Below the pieces are notes generated by a model. It ran no database searches and was not told the origin of the DNA. It saw nothing but the letters and a program-made list of their open reading frames with translations. The translations under genes and the position numbers were made by a program. Of a stretch of DNA of 23,144 bases, positions 22,182 to 23,144 are shown in pieces. Position 1 is the stretch's first letter, and each line of letters begins with the position of its first letter. The stretch is taken from positions 1 through 23,144 of the forward strand of contig JBFFMY010000043.1 in the NCBI GenBank assembly GCA_041563475.1, written 5' to 3'. The DNA comes from CAJXZP01 sp041563475. Lineage in GTDB: Bacteria > Bacteroidota > Bacteroidia > Flavobacteriales_G > Salibacteraceae.

Positions 22182-23144
22182 CTAAGGAGTTTCCCGTAAA
22201 AAACTTTCAAACCAGATAATTTCTAAGTCATCAAAATACGCAGGATCCTTTTCAGGATTAAAAAAGTAAATCTTTAATTCTTGATTATCAATTACATAAG
22301 GAATAAAGAAATTCATTTCATGTATTGACCATTGGGCAGAATCTGTTTCAATAACCGTAGATTCAGTAAGGTAAAATGAATTAGGAGCACTGGAAATAAC
22401 CAATCCTGAGGATTTTGGGTTGGAAGATTTAGCCCAATAATTAATTTGAAAACTTTCACCTTGCGACACTTTTGATAGTTGCAATGTCATTCCATATGGA
22501 TTGTTCGAATCCAATTTAATACTATGTTTACCAGACTGAGCATAATCGGTAGATTGCGTGTTTCCATTTCCAAATTCCATATTCGAACCAGTAAATAATA
22601 CACCATCTAAGGTCAAACTATCTGCAGCGCAGAAAAAATGATTCTTCATAGCACGTTGACTCAACGCAAAATTTGTGTCCGCCTTTGTTAAATCAAAAAT
22701 TAGTGCATCTTGATGATTCCCTAAAAGGTTAAAACTGAAATTTTGGAGATATGGCTTTTGGTACAATTGATCAATTCCATTAATAATTAGGTATTTAGCA
22801 CCATTTATTATGGACTTTTCAATTCCTTTTTTATCCTGATTGTAATATGTTTTTTTGCCACTATTAAAATGTTCATCAGTGTATTCTGTCCATCCTGGTT
22901 GATTCATTAGATATAAAGAAGCATGACTCATGTCTGGTATAGATATCACTTTATCCGAAGGTTCTAATCCTAAATCACGTAGTGTTGGCGTTATGGAATA
23001 TATGCTCGAATTTAGAGCGTAATCGTTCATCCAACCATCATATCTTTCTAGGAGTTTTTGTTTCGCATTAAAAACGTTAAATCCGACAAAAATGGCAAAA
23101 AGCAGTAGTATAAATTTCGAAGTCAACCATTCTGGGTGGGTTCT
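22182..23144 (-). CDS. C-terminal part of a membrane protein, possibly a glycosyltransferase-like protein (5' end outside window)
   Basis: The frame is open to the window edge with no stop, so this is the 3' end of a longer gene; a TTG at 23126 is not a convincing start. The visible residues open with a membrane helix (LTSKFILLLFAIFVGFNVF), which would be the last helix of a polytopic protein. A soluble region follows (LRDLGLEPSDKVISIPDMSHASLYLMNQPGWTE in part, then GAKYLIINGIDQLYQ), of the kind seen after the membrane part of ArnT/GT39-like or YfhO-like proteins. A C-terminal beta-sandwich-like stretch (SGKHSIKLDSNNPYGMTLQL, FQINYWAKSS, FDDLEIIWF) resembles carbohydrate-binding jelly-roll domains. 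Function is inferred only from this layout. Confidence 0.6.
   Translation of the reverse strand, partial: RTHPEWLTSKFILLLFAIFVGFNVFNAKQKLLERYDGWMNDYALNSSIYSITPTLRDLGLEPSDKVISIPDMSHASLYLMNQPGWTEYTDEHFNSGKKTYYNQDKKGIEKSIINGAKYLIINGIDQLYQKPYLQNFSFNLLGNHQDALIFDLTKADTNFALSQRAMKNHFFCAADSLTLDGVLFTGSNMEFGNGNTQSTDYAQSGKHSIKLDSNNPYGMTLQLSKVSQGESFQINYWAKSSNPKSSGLVISSAPNSFYLTESTVIETDSAQWSIHEMNFFIPYVIDNQELKIYFFNPEKDPAYFDDLEIIWFESFLRETP

Overview
This is an AT-rich, densely coding chromosomal window from a Bacteroidota bacterium, most likely a Flavobacteriales relative (the family is inferred). The evidence is threefold. Promoters fit the Bacteroidota consensus TTG-N(18-21)-TAnnTTTG. Starts lack Shine-Dalgarno sequences and have A-rich leaders. 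The gene content is typical of the phylum: an Omp28/thioredoxin-fold protein, a two-domain META lipoprotein, a PagL-type acyloxyacyl hydrolase, an AsmA-like protein, paired periplasmic M16 proteases and a YtxH/holin-X cassette. No phage, transposon, CRISPR array, rRNA or tRNA was seen.

Layout. Bases 1-654 hold the 3' part of an Omp28-type gene broken by an in-frame TGA. On the minus strand follow an MscS channel (667-1506) and an OsmC-family protein (1633-2010), each apparently its own unit with a terminator and a promoter between them. OsmC is divergent from a YqhD-like iron-dependent alcohol dehydrogenase (2179-3339), and a dyad operator lies between them. A META-domain lipoprotein and exonuclease III (3548-5117) run forward. 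They meet, with a 14-bp tail overlap, a reverse unit of PagL-like hydrolase plus AsmA-like protein (8100-5104), a probable envelope-lipid pair. At 8418-11612 is a secreted protein of about 1064 residues made mainly of twelve TPR-like repeats.

A bidirectional terminator separates it from the reverse unit mntR-like regulator plus smpB (12808-11690). Forward from 12945 run YtxH, a holin-X-like membrane protein, a small basic protein and the primosomal helicase PriA. Next come an exported dienelactone-hydrolase-fold protein without its catalytic histidine, and an exported protein of unknown function whose start codon touches the T-tract of an intrinsic terminator. A reverse pair of M16 proteases (21775-18371) combines one catalytic subunit with one inactive subunit fused to a LolA-like domain. 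A dual-CDGSH iron-sulfur protein and the 3' end of a large membrane protein close the window.

Most genes concern the envelope (lipid A, AsmA, M16, META, MscS, TPR protein) or stress and housekeeping (OsmC, YqhD, exonuclease III, SmpB, PriA). I see no clearly new defence or mobile system. The points most worth checking are the in-frame TGA, the repeat protein with its internal 441-bp period, the terminator fused to a start codon, and the apparent pseudo-hydrolase.
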